Shown piece by piece: positions 35,436 to 43,784 of a DNA stretch of 49,703 nucleotides; within the stretch, counting starts at the first letter, position 1; the number at the start of each line of letters is the position of its first letter. A model generated the notes under the pieces. It was not told the DNA's origin. It saw only the letters and a list, made by a program, of their open reading frames with translations, and searched no databases. Position numbers and translations under genes: made by a program. This DNA comes from an uncultured Flavobacterium sp. Its GTDB lineage: Bacteria > Bacteroidota > Bacteroidia > Flavobacteriales > Flavobacteriaceae. Location of the stretch: NCBI RefSeq assembly GCF_947632075.1, contig NZ_CANRNX010000009.1:1-49703 (forward strand), written 5' to 3'.

Positions 35436-36359
35436 TTATGAAATTATTTGAAGTGTTTTTATTTTATCGTTTTTCAAAGCCGCTTTCAATTCATCTAAAG
35501 AATTAAATTTTTGTTGCTCACGAATTTTTTCAATAAAGCCAATAGTTACTTTTTTACCATAAATATCTTGATTAAAATCGAAAATATTCATTTCAATTGT
35601 AATCGGATTATCGCCTAAAGTTGGATTAGTCCCAATATTTATCATTCCAAAATATTTTTGGGCATCAACAATAATATAAGCTGCATAAACACCAATTGCA
35701 GGTATTAACTTGTAACCTTCAGTCACTCGAATATTGGCTGTTGGATATCCAATTGTTCTTCCTAATTGTTTTCCCTGAACTACAATTCCGTTCAAAAAAT
35801 AGTTATATCCTAAATATTCATTCGCTAAAGTAATATTACCTTCTTTTAAGGCTGTTCTGATTTTTGTTGAACTTACAGAAACATCATCGATTTCTTGAGC
35901 AGAGATCTGTTCTACTTCAAAATTATATTTCTCACCGAAATTAATTAAATCGTGGATATCTGCAGCTCTATTTTTGCCGAAACGGTGGTCGTAGCCAATA
36001 ATAATTTTCTTGATATTAAACTGATCAACTAAAACTTGTTTAACAAAATCTTCAGGTTCAAGTTGAGAAAATGTATTATCAAATTTTTGAATAATTAAAT
36101 TATCAATTCCAAAATTATTAAGTAACTCCGCTTTTTCTTCGATAGTATTTAAGAGCCTAATATCAGTATCTTGCTGCAAAATCATTCTTGGATGAGGAAA
36201 GAAGGTCAACACCAAACTTTCATCATCTGAATTTTTTGAAGCCTCTTTTAATTTATTCAAAATAGATTTATGTCCTAAATGAACTCCATCAAAAGTTCCT
36301 AAGGTTACAATAGTTTGATTAGAAGTTTTAAAACTTTTTATAGAATCAAATATTTTCAA
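35436..36359 (-). CDS. ribF: Bifunctional riboflavin kinase/FAD synthetase
   Basis: A 307-residue enzyme converting riboflavin to FMN and then FAD. The N-terminal FAD synthetase domain has TLGTFDGVHLGHKSIL (19-34), FFPHP (53-57) and the VSSTKIR motif. The C-terminal riboflavin kinase domain starts around 185 with GRTIGYPTANI. A -7 element TAAATTTG is the complement of 36377-36384. It is the first gene of a two-gene transcript with the HTTM gene; flavin and HTTM have no known link. Confidence 0.96.
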   Translation of the reverse strand: MKIFDSIKSFKTSNQTIVTLGTFDGVHLGHKSILNKLKEASKNSDDESLVLTFFPHPRMILQQDTDIRLLNTIEEKAELLNNFGIDNLIIQKFDNTFSQLEPEDFVKQVLVDQFNIKKIIIGYDHRFGKNRAADIHDLINFGEKYNFEVEQISAQEIDDVSVSSTKIRTALKEGNITLANEYLGYNYFLNGIVVQGKQLGRTIGYPTANIRVTEGYKLIPAIGVYAAYIIVDAQKYFGMINIGTNPTLGDNPITIEMNIFDFNQDIYGKKVTIGFIEKIREQQKFNSLDELKAALKNDKIKTLQIIS

Positions 36360-36438
36360 AATTTCTTATTTTTTTACAAATTTAATTTATTTAACACAAG
36401 AATTAGTTAAAACTTCATCTATTTAAACTATCCAAAAC

Positions 36439-36468
36439 TTGACATTGTAAAAATAATCCCTATTTTTA
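36439..36468 (+). promoter_or_regulatory. Promoter of the metzincin protease gene
   Basis: TTG (36439-36441), 19-base spacer, TATTTTTA (36461-36468), one base off TAnnTTTG. The ATG is 28 bases downstream. Confidence 0.5.
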
Positions 36469-36496
36469 CAAAAATTAATTCAACAAACAATTTAAA

Positions 36497-38806
36497 ATGC
36501 CTAACAAATCACATTTTTTAACCTTCATTCTTATACTTTTCTCAGTTTTATCAATTAATGGTCAAAATAAAAATTGGAAAGAAGTTAATAATAATCATCT
36601 GAATTCGAAAAGTAAATTCGACAGAGTTAATTTTCCTAAAGAATATAAATTATTTGAAGTTGATTTTGATAATTTAAAACAACAACTATTAGACGCACCT
36701 GATGATTTATCGGGGCAAATATCACATGTACATGTGCAATTTCCTGATGCAACGGGAAATATTTCGCTTTTTGAAGTTTATAGCACTCAATTGTTAGATA
36801 ATGAATTAGCAGATAAATTCTCTGAAATAAAAAACTTTACTGCAATTAACTTAAAAGATCCATCAAACGTTATTAAAATTAGTATAACCCCAGCTTTTGG
36901 TATGCACGTTATAGGTAGTGATAGTAATTTCACAACTTATTATGTTGATACATTTACTAAAGATTTTAGTTCATATATTTTTTACCAGAGAAAAAATATA
37001 GAAAATTCGGCCCAAACGTTCCAATGTTTTTCTGATGAAATTAATTTAAATAATAATTTATCTACTGTAAGTGACATACAAACTTTAAGTATTGACCAAA
37101 AGTTCAGACGTTATCGAATGGCAATGGCTTGTACTACAGAATATGCTCAATTTCATTTAAATAGAGCACCTAACAGTGTTCCTCAAACAACAGAACAACA
37201 GAAAAAACAAGTTGTTTTATCAGCAATGAACGTTACTATAAATAGATTAAATTTTATCTACGAAAGAGATTTATCAATAAGATTAGTTTTAGTAGGAAAT
37301 AATGACGCTATTATTTTCATAAATACAGATAATTTTTCTAATAACAACACTAGACAGTTAATTGAGCAAAGTCAAAGCGTAATAACAAATACCATTGGAA
37401 CAAACAACTTCGATATCGGCCATACTGTTAGCACTGGTGCCGGAGGACTTGCATCACCTTCACCTTGTAACTCAAGAAATAAAGCATTAGGTGTAACCGG
37501 AACGAGCAGACCAGTAGGTGACCCTTTTGACATTGACTATGTAGCCCATGAGGTTGGTCATCAATTTGGTGCAAATCATACCTATAATAATTCTTGTGAA
37601 GGAAACAGAAACGACTTAACAGCAGTTGAACCTGGAAGTGGATCAACTATTCTTGCCTATGCTGGAATATGCGATTCAAATGTTCAAAATAATTCAGATG
37701 CATATTTTCATCAAATTAGTATTCAAGAAATCACTTCTTTTTTACTATCAAACTCAAACTCATGTGCTACAATTATTTCCACAACAAATACTAGTCCAAT
37801 AATTACAAGCACGTCAGATAACAAAACAATTCCTTATGGCACTCCCTTTTTATTAACTTTAAATGCTACAGATTCAAATAATCCAAATAGTTTAACTTAT
37901 ACATGGGAACAAATGGATAATGGAATTTCTACACAACCACCTGTAGCAAATTCGACAATCGGCCCTAATTTTAGATCAATTGAACCAACTAAAAATCCTT
38001 CAAGATCTTTTCCTTCGGTACAAACAGTACTAGCAGGAACAACCAATTCAAATGGTATCGTTTCATCAACGTGGGAAAGATTGCCCATTAACACCTCAAT
38101 TAATCGTACAGGAACATTAAGAACAATGAAATTTGCAGGAACTGTTAGAGATAACAATACACTAACAGGAGGACAAACAAAATCTGCAAACGTAAGAATT
38201 ACATTTGCAAGGACAGGACCATTTGTTATTACTTATCCTAATAACATAACTTCTTATCCAGAACCTAACTGGACTGCAGGACAACAAAAAACAATAACTT
38301 GGAATGTTGCAGGAACAACATCAAATAACATAAACACATCACATGTAAATATTTTATTATCTCTTGACAATGGAGAAACTTATTCTCATGTTTTAAAAGC
38401 AAATACACCAAATGACGGAAACGAAACAATTAATGTTCCAGTAGTATCAACTACAAACAAGCCCGCAAGAATAAAAATTGAGGCAGTAGGGAACATCTTC
38501 TACACAGTTTCAAAACCATTCTACATAAACTCTACTGCTTCAAATACAGAATTTGAATTAGAAGATTTTAATTTATACCCGAATCCAACTTCAAACATTG
38601 TAACAATTTCATTTTCATCTACAAGTAACGAAACTATATTTATGGAAACTTATGATATAAGAGGTCGTAAATTACAAAGTCATTCAATTGAAAATTTTGG
38701 CGCAATTTCAAAAGAGTTAGATTTTTCTAATTTTGAATCAGGAGTTTATTTGGTAAAAATAAAAGATGGTAAAAATACTTCAACAAAGAAAATAATTAAA
38801 AAATAA
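36497..38806 (+). CDS. Secreted reprolysin-like zinc metalloprotease with T9SS sorting domain
   Basis: A 769-residue exported protease. Signal peptide about 1-22, a propeptide, then the catalytic domain with the zinc motif HEVGHQFGANH (351-361). The residue of the metzincin Met-turn is Leu386 (STILAYAGIC) where Met is expected. After it come Ig-like/fibronectin-like modules (about 430-680) and a T9SS type A domain (about 690-769) starting with FNLYPNPTSNIV and ending TSTKKIIKK. Function: extracellular protein degradation. It is monocistronic, divergent from ribF. Confidence 0.92.
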   Translation: MPNKSHFLTFILILFSVLSINGQNKNWKEVNNNHLNSKSKFDRVNFPKEYKLFEVDFDNLKQQLLDAPDDLSGQISHVHVQFPDATGNISLFEVYSTQLLDNELADKFSEIKNFTAINLKDPSNVIKISITPAFGMHVIGSDSNFTTYYVDTFTKDFSSYIFYQRKNIENSAQTFQCFSDEINLNNNLSTVSDIQTLSIDQKFRRYRMAMACTTEYAQFHLNRAPNSVPQTTEQQKKQVVLSAMNVTINRLNFIYERDLSIRLVLVGNNDAIIFINTDNFSNNNTRQLIEQSQSVITNTIGTNNFDIGHTVSTGAGGLASPSPCNSRNKALGVTGTSRPVGDPFDIDYVAHEVGHQFGANHTYNNSCEGNRNDLTAVEPGSGSTILAYAGICDSNVQNNSDAYFHQISIQEITSFLLSNSNSCATIISTTNTSPIITSTSDNKTIPYGTPFLLTLNATDSNNPNSLTYTWEQMDNGISTQPPVANSTIGPNFRSIEPTKNPSRSFPSVQTVLAGTTNSNGIVSSTWERLPINTSINRTGTLRTMKFAGTVRDNNTLTGGQTKSANVRITFARTGPFVITYPNNITSYPEPNWTAGQQKTITWNVAGTTSNNINTSHVNILLSLDNGETYSHVLKANTPNDGNETINVPVVSTTNKPARIKIEAVGNIFYTVSKPFYINSTASNTEFELEDFNLYPNPTSNIVTISFSSTSNETIFMETYDIRGRKLQSHSIENFGAISKELDFSNFESGVYLVKIKDGKNTSTKKIIKK

Positions 38807-38811
38807 TTTAT

Positions 38812-38846
38812 AAAAAAAAGCAAACTAAATAGTTCGCTTTTTTTTT
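38812..38846. terminator. Terminator between the metzincin and HD genes
   Basis: Stem GCAAACTA (38819-38826) against TAGTTCGC (38830-38837) with one mismatch (a G-U pair on the minus strand), between an A-run and a T-run. It fits both convergent genes. Confidence 0.7.
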
Positions 38847-39489
38847 ATAAATCACCTTCCCATTCTGAATAAAACTGAGAAAGAAATCCTAACATATATT
38901 GATGCCTCACTTCTGCAATTTGTTTTGCAGAATTTGTATTCATTAAATCTTTTAAAAGTAACAATTTTTCATAAAAATGATTTATCGTTGTTCCCTTATG
39001 ATTTTTATATTCTTCTTTTGTCATGCTCAATTTTGGAGCAATTTCTGGATCGTGAATCGAGTTGTTTTTATACCCGCCATAATTAAATGTTCTTGCAATT
39101 CCGATAGCACCAATAGCGTCTAAACGATCAGCATCTTGAACAATTTCAAGCTCAATCGAATTGAATGAGCGATTAAAATTTCCACCTTTAAAAGAAATAT
39201 TTTCAATTATTTTAACTACATGATTAATCACTTGATCATCTACAGAAATGCTTCTTAAAAATTCAGCAGCTTTTTTTGGACCGACAGCCTCATCACCGTT
39301 ATGAAATTTACTATCTGCAATATCATGCAATAAAGCTGCATACAAAACCACTTCCTTATTAGCTTGTTCTTCACTTAATATATTTAAAGCATTTTTATAA
39401 ACTCTTTCTATATGAAACCAGTCATGCCCTGATTCGTTATTTGATAATTCTCTTTTAACGAATTGTATTGTTTGTTCAATTTTATTCAT
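38845..39489 (-). CDS. HD-domain phosphohydrolase
   Basis: A 214-residue cytoplasmic HD hydrolase. Metal ligands: His26 in GHDWFHIERV, His55-Asp56 in ALLHDIADS, and the Asp of VQDADRLDAIG. It resembles the YedJ/YpgQ group of small HD nucleotide or phosphoester hydrolases; the substrate is not known. It is separated from the desaturase gene by a terminator and therefore has its own promoter, which I could not locate. Confidence 0.85.
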   Translation of the reverse strand: MNKIEQTIQFVKRELSNNESGHDWFHIERVYKNALNILSEEQANKEVVLYAALLHDIADSKFHNGDEAVGPKKAAEFLRSISVDDQVINHVVKIIENISFKGGNFNRSFNSIELEIVQDADRLDAIGAIGIARTFNYGGYKNNSIHDPEIAPKLSMTKEEYKNHKGTTINHFYEKLLLLKDLMNTNSAKQIAEVRHQYMLGFLSQFYSEWEGDL

Positions 39490-39501
39490 AATTTAAAGAT
39501 A

Positions 39502-39532
39502 AAAAAAAGCTGATGAATCATCAGCTTTTTTT
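39502..39532 (-). terminator. Acyl-ACP desaturase terminator
   Basis: Stem AGCTGATG (39508-39515) with CATCAGCT (39519-39526), A-run and T-run outside. It ends the plsC-desaturase transcript. Confidence 0.85.
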
Positions 39533-39535
39533 AAA

Positions 39536-40540
39536 CTATTTTACAACTGCTGGAGTTACCCATTTAAATACATGCGCTTCTTCAGAAACCTTCATTCTTT
39601 CTGCCAATTTAGCCATTCTTGAAGGTAATTTCATCAAATAATCACGCGCTTTTTCAGCATCATCACTTAAATTATTTATCTTATCAATTTCCCAACGATT
39701 AATTAATTTTTCAAGAATATCAACATAATCTAATGAAGTATAAACACCGATTCTTTGAGCTGAATCTGAAAAATTATGAAAGGCATCGCCAATTTTGCCA
39801 CCAGATTCACGAATTAAATTTGCTGGCATTGTAATTTTACGTTTCATCATATAATGGAAAGCCAACATCATTTCTGACGGATCAACTTGAAAGATTCGAT
39901 CTACAAATTCTGAATAAGCGTGATGATGACGCATCTCATCTCCAGCAATTAATCTACAAAGCTTAGATAACTTATGATTTCCGTGCTTTTTAGCCATTTG
40001 TGCAACTCTATTATGAGAAACATAAGTTGCTAATTCTTGAAAGCTTGTAAACACAAAGTTTTTATACGGATCACTATCTGTACCAGGATCAAAACCATCA
40101 TTAATTAAATGATGTGTTGTAATTTCAACCTCTCTCATATTCACACGACCTGATAAATACAAATACTTATTTAACAAATCGCCATGACGATTTTCTTCTC
40201 CAGTCCAATGACGAATCCATTTAGCCCATCCGTTACCACTTCCATCTTCACCACCTCTTTGATCAACTCCTTCAACATCTAACAACCAAGATTCATAAGT
40301 TGGTAGAGCTTCTTCTGTAATAGTATCTCCTACCATTACAACCCAAAAATCATAAGGCAATTCTTTAGCAAATTCTCTCAATTCTTTAACCTCTTCTAAG
40401 AAATTATCATTTTCAGAATCAGGTAAAAGATCAGAAGGTTGCCAAATTTTTTCCACTGGAATTAGATAATTTTCTACAAAACTATCTATGTTTTTTTCCA
40501 AGAATTGCATGACTTCTAAACGTACGTTTTTTATCGACAT
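39536..40540 (-). CDS. Acyl-[acyl carrier protein] desaturase (ferritin-like di-iron)
   Basis: A 334-residue soluble desaturase of the plant stearoyl-ACP type (FA_desaturase_2), which puts a double bond into acyl-ACP. Di-iron ligands: EENRHG (115-120), the Glu in FQELAT (168-173), DEMRHH (201-206), plus an N-terminal Glu near 76-77. It lies 37 bases after plsC and probably shares its transcript, tying fatty acid unsaturation to phospholipid acylation. Confidence 0.92.
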   Translation of the reverse strand: MSIKNVRLEVMQFLEKNIDSFVENYLIPVEKIWQPSDLLPDSENDNFLEEVKELREFAKELPYDFWVVMVGDTITEEALPTYESWLLDVEGVDQRGGEDGSGNGWAKWIRHWTGEENRHGDLLNKYLYLSGRVNMREVEITTHHLINDGFDPGTDSDPYKNFVFTSFQELATYVSHNRVAQMAKKHGNHKLSKLCRLIAGDEMRHHHAYSEFVDRIFQVDPSEMMLAFHYMMKRKITMPANLIRESGGKIGDAFHNFSDSAQRIGVYTSLDYVDILEKLINRWEIDKINNLSDDAEKARDYLMKLPSRMAKLAERMKVSEEAHVFKWVTPAVVK

Positions 40541-40577
40541 ATTTTATTGTTTACACGTTATTTTATAATAACTTTTA

Positions 40578-41309
40578 TTATTTTATTTTTGATATTACTG
40601 CTTCATGAGTTTTATCAAACAAAGTTTGAAAATCATAATCACTCACTTTTATAGGTTCGTGAACATAAAGAGAAACCTTTGAACCTAATCCATTCGGAAA
40701 CATTCCAAACTTAAAAATCTTCCATGAATTATTAATTGTTAACGGCACAATATAGGCATCTGGAGCAAATTTAACCATCATTTTCAAGCCATTTTCAGCG
40801 AAGCTTTTTGGAACTCCATTTTTTGAACGTGTACCCTCAGGAAAAATTACAGATGAACGATTGTATTTCTGAATATATTCACCCATACCTTTTATTGCTG
40901 GCAAAGCTTGTTTCGGATCCTTTCTATCTATTAAAACAGATCCTCCATATTTTAAATTGAAAGATACACTTGGTATTCCCTTACCTAATTCTTTTTTACT
41001 TACAAATTTTGGATGTGCATTTCTTAAAAACCAAATAATAGAAACTATATCGAACATCGACTGATGATTAGCTACAAAAATTATTGGTTTACCATTAGGC
41101 ACTCTTTCAATATTTTTAACAGTAAAAGTTGTACCTAATATATTTGCACATCGTATTAAAAACCAATTAAGTACAACAACACTTTGCTTGTGAGCTTGAT
41201 ATCCAAACAACTTATAACAAACCCATTGAATAGGATGAAATAAAACCAAGAAAAATCCTACTAACAAATAAAAGAGAATACTTAAGGGGTAAGAAATAAT
41301 TTTTTCCAC
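40578..41309 (-). CDS. plsC: 1-acyl-sn-glycerol-3-phosphate acyltransferase
   Basis: A 243-residue membrane acyltransferase. It begins with a hydrophobic segment (about 8-30) and has the two core motifs NHQSMFD (81-87) and FPEGTRS (156-162). It converts lysophosphatidic acid to phosphatidic acid. First gene of a likely two-gene transcript with the acyl-ACP desaturase. Its promoter overlaps the terminator of the bacilliredoxin gene. Confidence 0.93.
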   Translation of the reverse strand: MEKIISYPLSILFYLLVGFFLVLFHPIQWVCYKLFGYQAHKQSVVVLNWFLIRCANILGTTFTVKNIERVPNGKPIIFVANHQSMFDIVSIIWFLRNAHPKFVSKKELGKGIPSVSFNLKYGGSVLIDRKDPKQALPAIKGMGEYIQKYNRSSVIFPEGTRSKNGVPKSFAENGLKMMVKFAPDAYIVPLTINNSWKIFKFGMFPNGLGSKVSLYVHEPIKVSDYDFQTLFDKTHEAVISKIK

Positions 41310-41328
41310 TTTACTAAATAATTTGGGT

Positions 41329-41361
41329 CAAATATACAATTTTACAAAAAAACCACCTCAA
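41329..41361 (-). promoter_or_regulatory. plsC promoter, nested in upstream terminator
   Basis: TTG (complement of 41359-41361), 22-base spacer, TATATTTG (complement of 41329-41336). The -33 TTG lies in the loop of the hairpin that ends the bacilliredoxin gene. Confidence 0.5.
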
Positions 41362-41378
41362 AAAAGGTGGTTTGTTTT
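41345..41378 (-). terminator. Bacilliredoxin gene terminator
   Basis: Stem AAACCACC (41350-41357) with GGTGGTTT (41366-41373), 8-base loop; the T-run is strong on the minus strand. Confidence 0.85.
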
Positions 41379-41395
41379 GAAAGTTATATTGAAGA

Positions 41396-41806
41396 TTAAC
41401 AATTTTGATTGTAAGCTTCTTTTAAATTTTCTGCAATTACTTCCGCAGGATGCCCTTCGATATGATGACGTTCTAACATATGAACTAATTCACCGTCTTT
41501 AAACAATGCCATACATGGTGATGAAGGAGGAAACGGAAACATTTTTTCTCTGGCCGCGGCAACCGCCTCTTTATCTACTCCAGCAAAAACTGTTACAATA
41601 TGATCTGGTTTTTTTTCGTTATCTAAACTGAAACGAGCACCTGGACGTGCATTACGAGCAGCACAACCGCAAACTGAATTAACCACTACAAGAGTTGTTC
41701 CTGGCTTAGCTAAAATCTCTTCTACATCGGCAGCTGTATATAATTCTTGGAAACCTGCAAGAGTTAACTCTTCACGCATAGGTTTTACAATTTCTTCTGG
41801 ATACAT
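41396..41806 (-). CDS. BrxA/BrxB-family bacilliredoxin-like protein
   Basis: A 136-residue thioredoxin-fold protein with the CGC motif (Cys46-Gly47-Cys48 in [14 protein letters not shown]) and the family sequence [23 protein letters not shown] in its C-terminal half. In Firmicutes, members remove bacillithiol from oxidised protein cysteines; many Bacteroidetes also make bacillithiol, so the same role is likely. Monocistronic. Two TAACTTTG -7 elements (complements of 41832-41839 and 41841-41848) arise from a 9-base direct repeat upstream. Confidence 0.93.
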   Translation of the reverse strand: MYPEEIVKPMREELTLAGFQELYTAADVEEILAKPGTTLVVVNSVCGCAARNARPGARFSLDNEKKPDHIVTVFAGVDKEAVAAAREKMFPFPPSSPCMALFKDGELVHMLERHHIEGHPAEVIAENLKEAYNQNC

Positions 41807-41887
41807 ATGAAATTCAATTAAGTTAATATTACAAAGTTAACAAAGTTAAGTTATAAACTACATCATTTTTTCTTAAAGAAAAGTTAG

Positions 41888-41983
41888 AAAAAAAGGTTGC
41901 TCATTACATGAGCAACCTAACCAACCACTTATAAAATGAATCAAATATTCATTTAGCATCCAAGGAAATCACCCCTTGGATAC
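41888..41983 (-). ncRNA. Candidate small RNA with own promoter and terminator
   Basis: On the minus strand a consensus promoter (TTG, N17, TATATTTG) is followed about five bases later by three hairpins in a row. First: ATCCAAGG...CCTTGGAT (arms 41974-41981 and 41958-41965). Second: AAATGAAT...ATTCATTT (complements of 41947-41954 and 41934-41941, loop of five). Third: a 10-bp terminator, GGTTGCTCAT and ATGAGCAACC (complements of 41908-41917 and 41895-41904), followed by seven Ts. Between the second and third lies an unpaired GTGGTTGGTTAGG. Predicted transcript is about 95 nt. Coding content is nil apart from a 10-codon ORF at its very start. Not recognised as any RNA class I know. Confidence 0.7.
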
Positions 41984-41987
41984 ATTT

Positions 41988-42015
41988 CAAATATAATGTT
42001 TTTTTTTAAATACAA
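41988..42015 (-). promoter_or_regulatory. Promoter of the candidate small RNA
   Basis: TTG (complement of 42013-42015), 17-base spacer, TATATTTG (complement of 41988-41995). Exact consensus; the predicted start is near 41982. Confidence 0.7.
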
Positions 42016-42049
42016 AAATAAATACCTACATTTTTTTAAATATAAAAAA

Positions 42050-43633
42050 TTAACGTACCCAAACTTGATGATGAGTTGATGGACTATTGGTTTGCGTGGC
42101 GGTTGTGTGCCAAAAATCATCTACTTCCCACCTATTAGCAGCTCCTGAACTATTTTTAGTTTTTATAGACCAATTCGGCCCGCCTGATTGCCAAAAAGGA
42201 AATTCTGTTAAGGCATAGTCTAATTTATCTGAATAAACTTTAGTTGAAGAACTAGGTAATACAGCATTATGTCCATCAAGAAAAACAGAATTTGATTCAA
42301 TTCCAATAAAAGAACCTCTTCCTAATTTTACATAACTAACTGCATTTGACAACCCCAATTTAAAATTGATTTTACGTTTATGATTAGATGTTATACCATA
42401 AAATCTTACTTCATTAAAATTTAATTTAGAAGCAAAACTACTTGATATATGCCCCCAATATGGAGTAGATGATTCATCAACACCTAGTATAGTACCATTT
42501 TGAATAGGGAATCTATCTGATAAAATATTTAAATTAGGATTGGTTCCTGCTTTATGTAAATAATTTAAAATCAACATCCATCCTCCTCCATCAGTTTCCA
42601 TATCACAATAACATTCTAATGGTTCTAAACTTCCCACACGATCAACATCTACTAAATAAACACCACTTGTAGCATAAGGCGCAATATCTTTTATTTCTTT
42701 ACAACTTTCAAAAAAGCCTAATGAAATAGTACATCCGTAGGGAGGTAAAAACAAAGCATTACTATGCAAGTTTGTATTATAAACCCCAGATAAATTAAAA
42801 ACAATTTCTCCTGATTGCTGACCTACAACCTGATCTGCTTGTATTGTTAATCCATTTGAAGTCTGGGTAAAAGCTTCAAAAACAAAACCTGTTGCATCAA
42901 TATCATAAGTTAATTTATATTGTCCACTATAAGAAACATCTTTTTCAAAACCATTTATCAACAACGGCGTAATTTCTTGCGCCCAAAAACCGTTAGAGCA
43001 TTCAAATTTATATTTAACAGGAGTAGAATGTTCGTAAGATAAAACAACTTTATTCCAAACAGCATTAATTACAGTATATGGAGCTTCCGGAATACCAGAT
43101 AATTTATAAACAATAGTTTTAGCTCCTCCAGCAGGAAAGTCAGCTTCAATTTGTATAGAATTTTTAACATTACTATCTGCAAGATAAACTGCTTCAACAG
43201 TTATACCTTCAACAAATAATTCTAGATCAGAAATATGAAACCCTAAAGAAACATCTCTAAACGTATCATTAGATACAGTAACTTGAAAAGTTGCATCAAC
43301 AAGAGCTTCTCCTCTAATAAAATCACCAATAAAACCTGGCCCTTTAACCGACACAACAGGATCTTTTTTCTGAGAACCGAAACATTCTGACCATTCTGAA
43401 TTAACAAAAGCTTTTAAACATTTTTCAGAAGAATCATAAATCAGCATACCTTCAATAGGGTCAGATATTATATCCAAATTAGAAATACTATTTAAAACCA
43501 AAGCTTTATTATCTTCTTTTAAATGTAAGGACGATTGAGGATGTGGTGTTGGTGTACCTATACCTATTTGGGCATGAATCAATAATGAATTGAAAAAAAT
43601 AAAAAATAAAAATCTGTAATTTAAACTATACAT
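42050..43633 (-). CDS. Exported protein with fibrinogen-like C-terminal domain
   Basis: A 527-residue exported protein. Residues 1-22 are a signal peptide, then a head with IGIGTPTPHPQSSLHL, a motif common at the start of Bacteroidetes surface proteins. Two beta-sandwich-like segments (about 95-200 and 205-300) each end in a related pattern, with (V/F)xLSG near 177-180 and 279-283. A fibrinogen-like domain follows, with ECYCDMETDGGGW at 340-352 and WSIKTKNSSGAANRWEVDDF near the end. There is no T9SS sorting domain. Ligand and location are unknown; a role in surface attachment is plausible. Its -7 element TATTTTTG is the complement of 43674-43681. The candidate sRNA begins about 65 bases after its stop. 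Confidence 0.8.
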   Translation of the reverse strand: MYSLNYRFLFFIFFNSLLIHAQIGIGTPTPHPQSSLHLKEDNKALVLNSISNLDIISDPIEGMLIYDSSEKCLKAFVNSEWSECFGSQKKDPVVSVKGPGFIGDFIRGEALVDATFQVTVSNDTFRDVSLGFHISDLELFVEGITVEAVYLADSNVKNSIQIEADFPAGGAKTIVYKLSGIPEAPYTVINAVWNKVVLSYEHSTPVKYKFECSNGFWAQEITPLLINGFEKDVSYSGQYKLTYDIDATGFVFEAFTQTSNGLTIQADQVVGQQSGEIVFNLSGVYNTNLHSNALFLPPYGCTISLGFFESCKEIKDIAPYATSGVYLVDVDRVGSLEPLECYCDMETDGGGWMLILNYLHKAGTNPNLNILSDRFPIQNGTILGVDESSTPYWGHISSSFASKLNFNEVRFYGITSNHKRKINFKLGLSNAVSYVKLGRGSFIGIESNSVFLDGHNAVLPSSSTKVYSDKLDYALTEFPFWQSGGPNWSIKTKNSSGAANRWEVDDFWHTTATQTNSPSTHHQVWVR

Positions 43634-43729
43634 TTAGAGTACTATTTTAACAAAAAGAGTTAATTATAAAACGCAAAAATAAGACTAAGAAAAAAAACAA
43701 AACTGATAAATGTCATTTTTTTATAAACA

Positions 43730-43765
43730 AAAAAACCTTGCAAGCCAGAGTCTACAAGGTTTTAC
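43730..43765 (-). terminator. glyS terminator
   Basis: Stem AAAACCTTG (43732-43740) with CAAGGTTTT (43755-43763), 14-base loop; the T-run is on the minus strand. Confidence 0.75.
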
Positions 43766-43784
43766 AAATATTTTCTAAAGAAAT

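Noticed and set aside
41956..41985. 10-codon ORF (MYPRGDFLGC) at the 5' end of the sRNA candidate
   Set aside because: No ribosome binding site and no room for a leader; noted only as an alternative in the sRNA finding.
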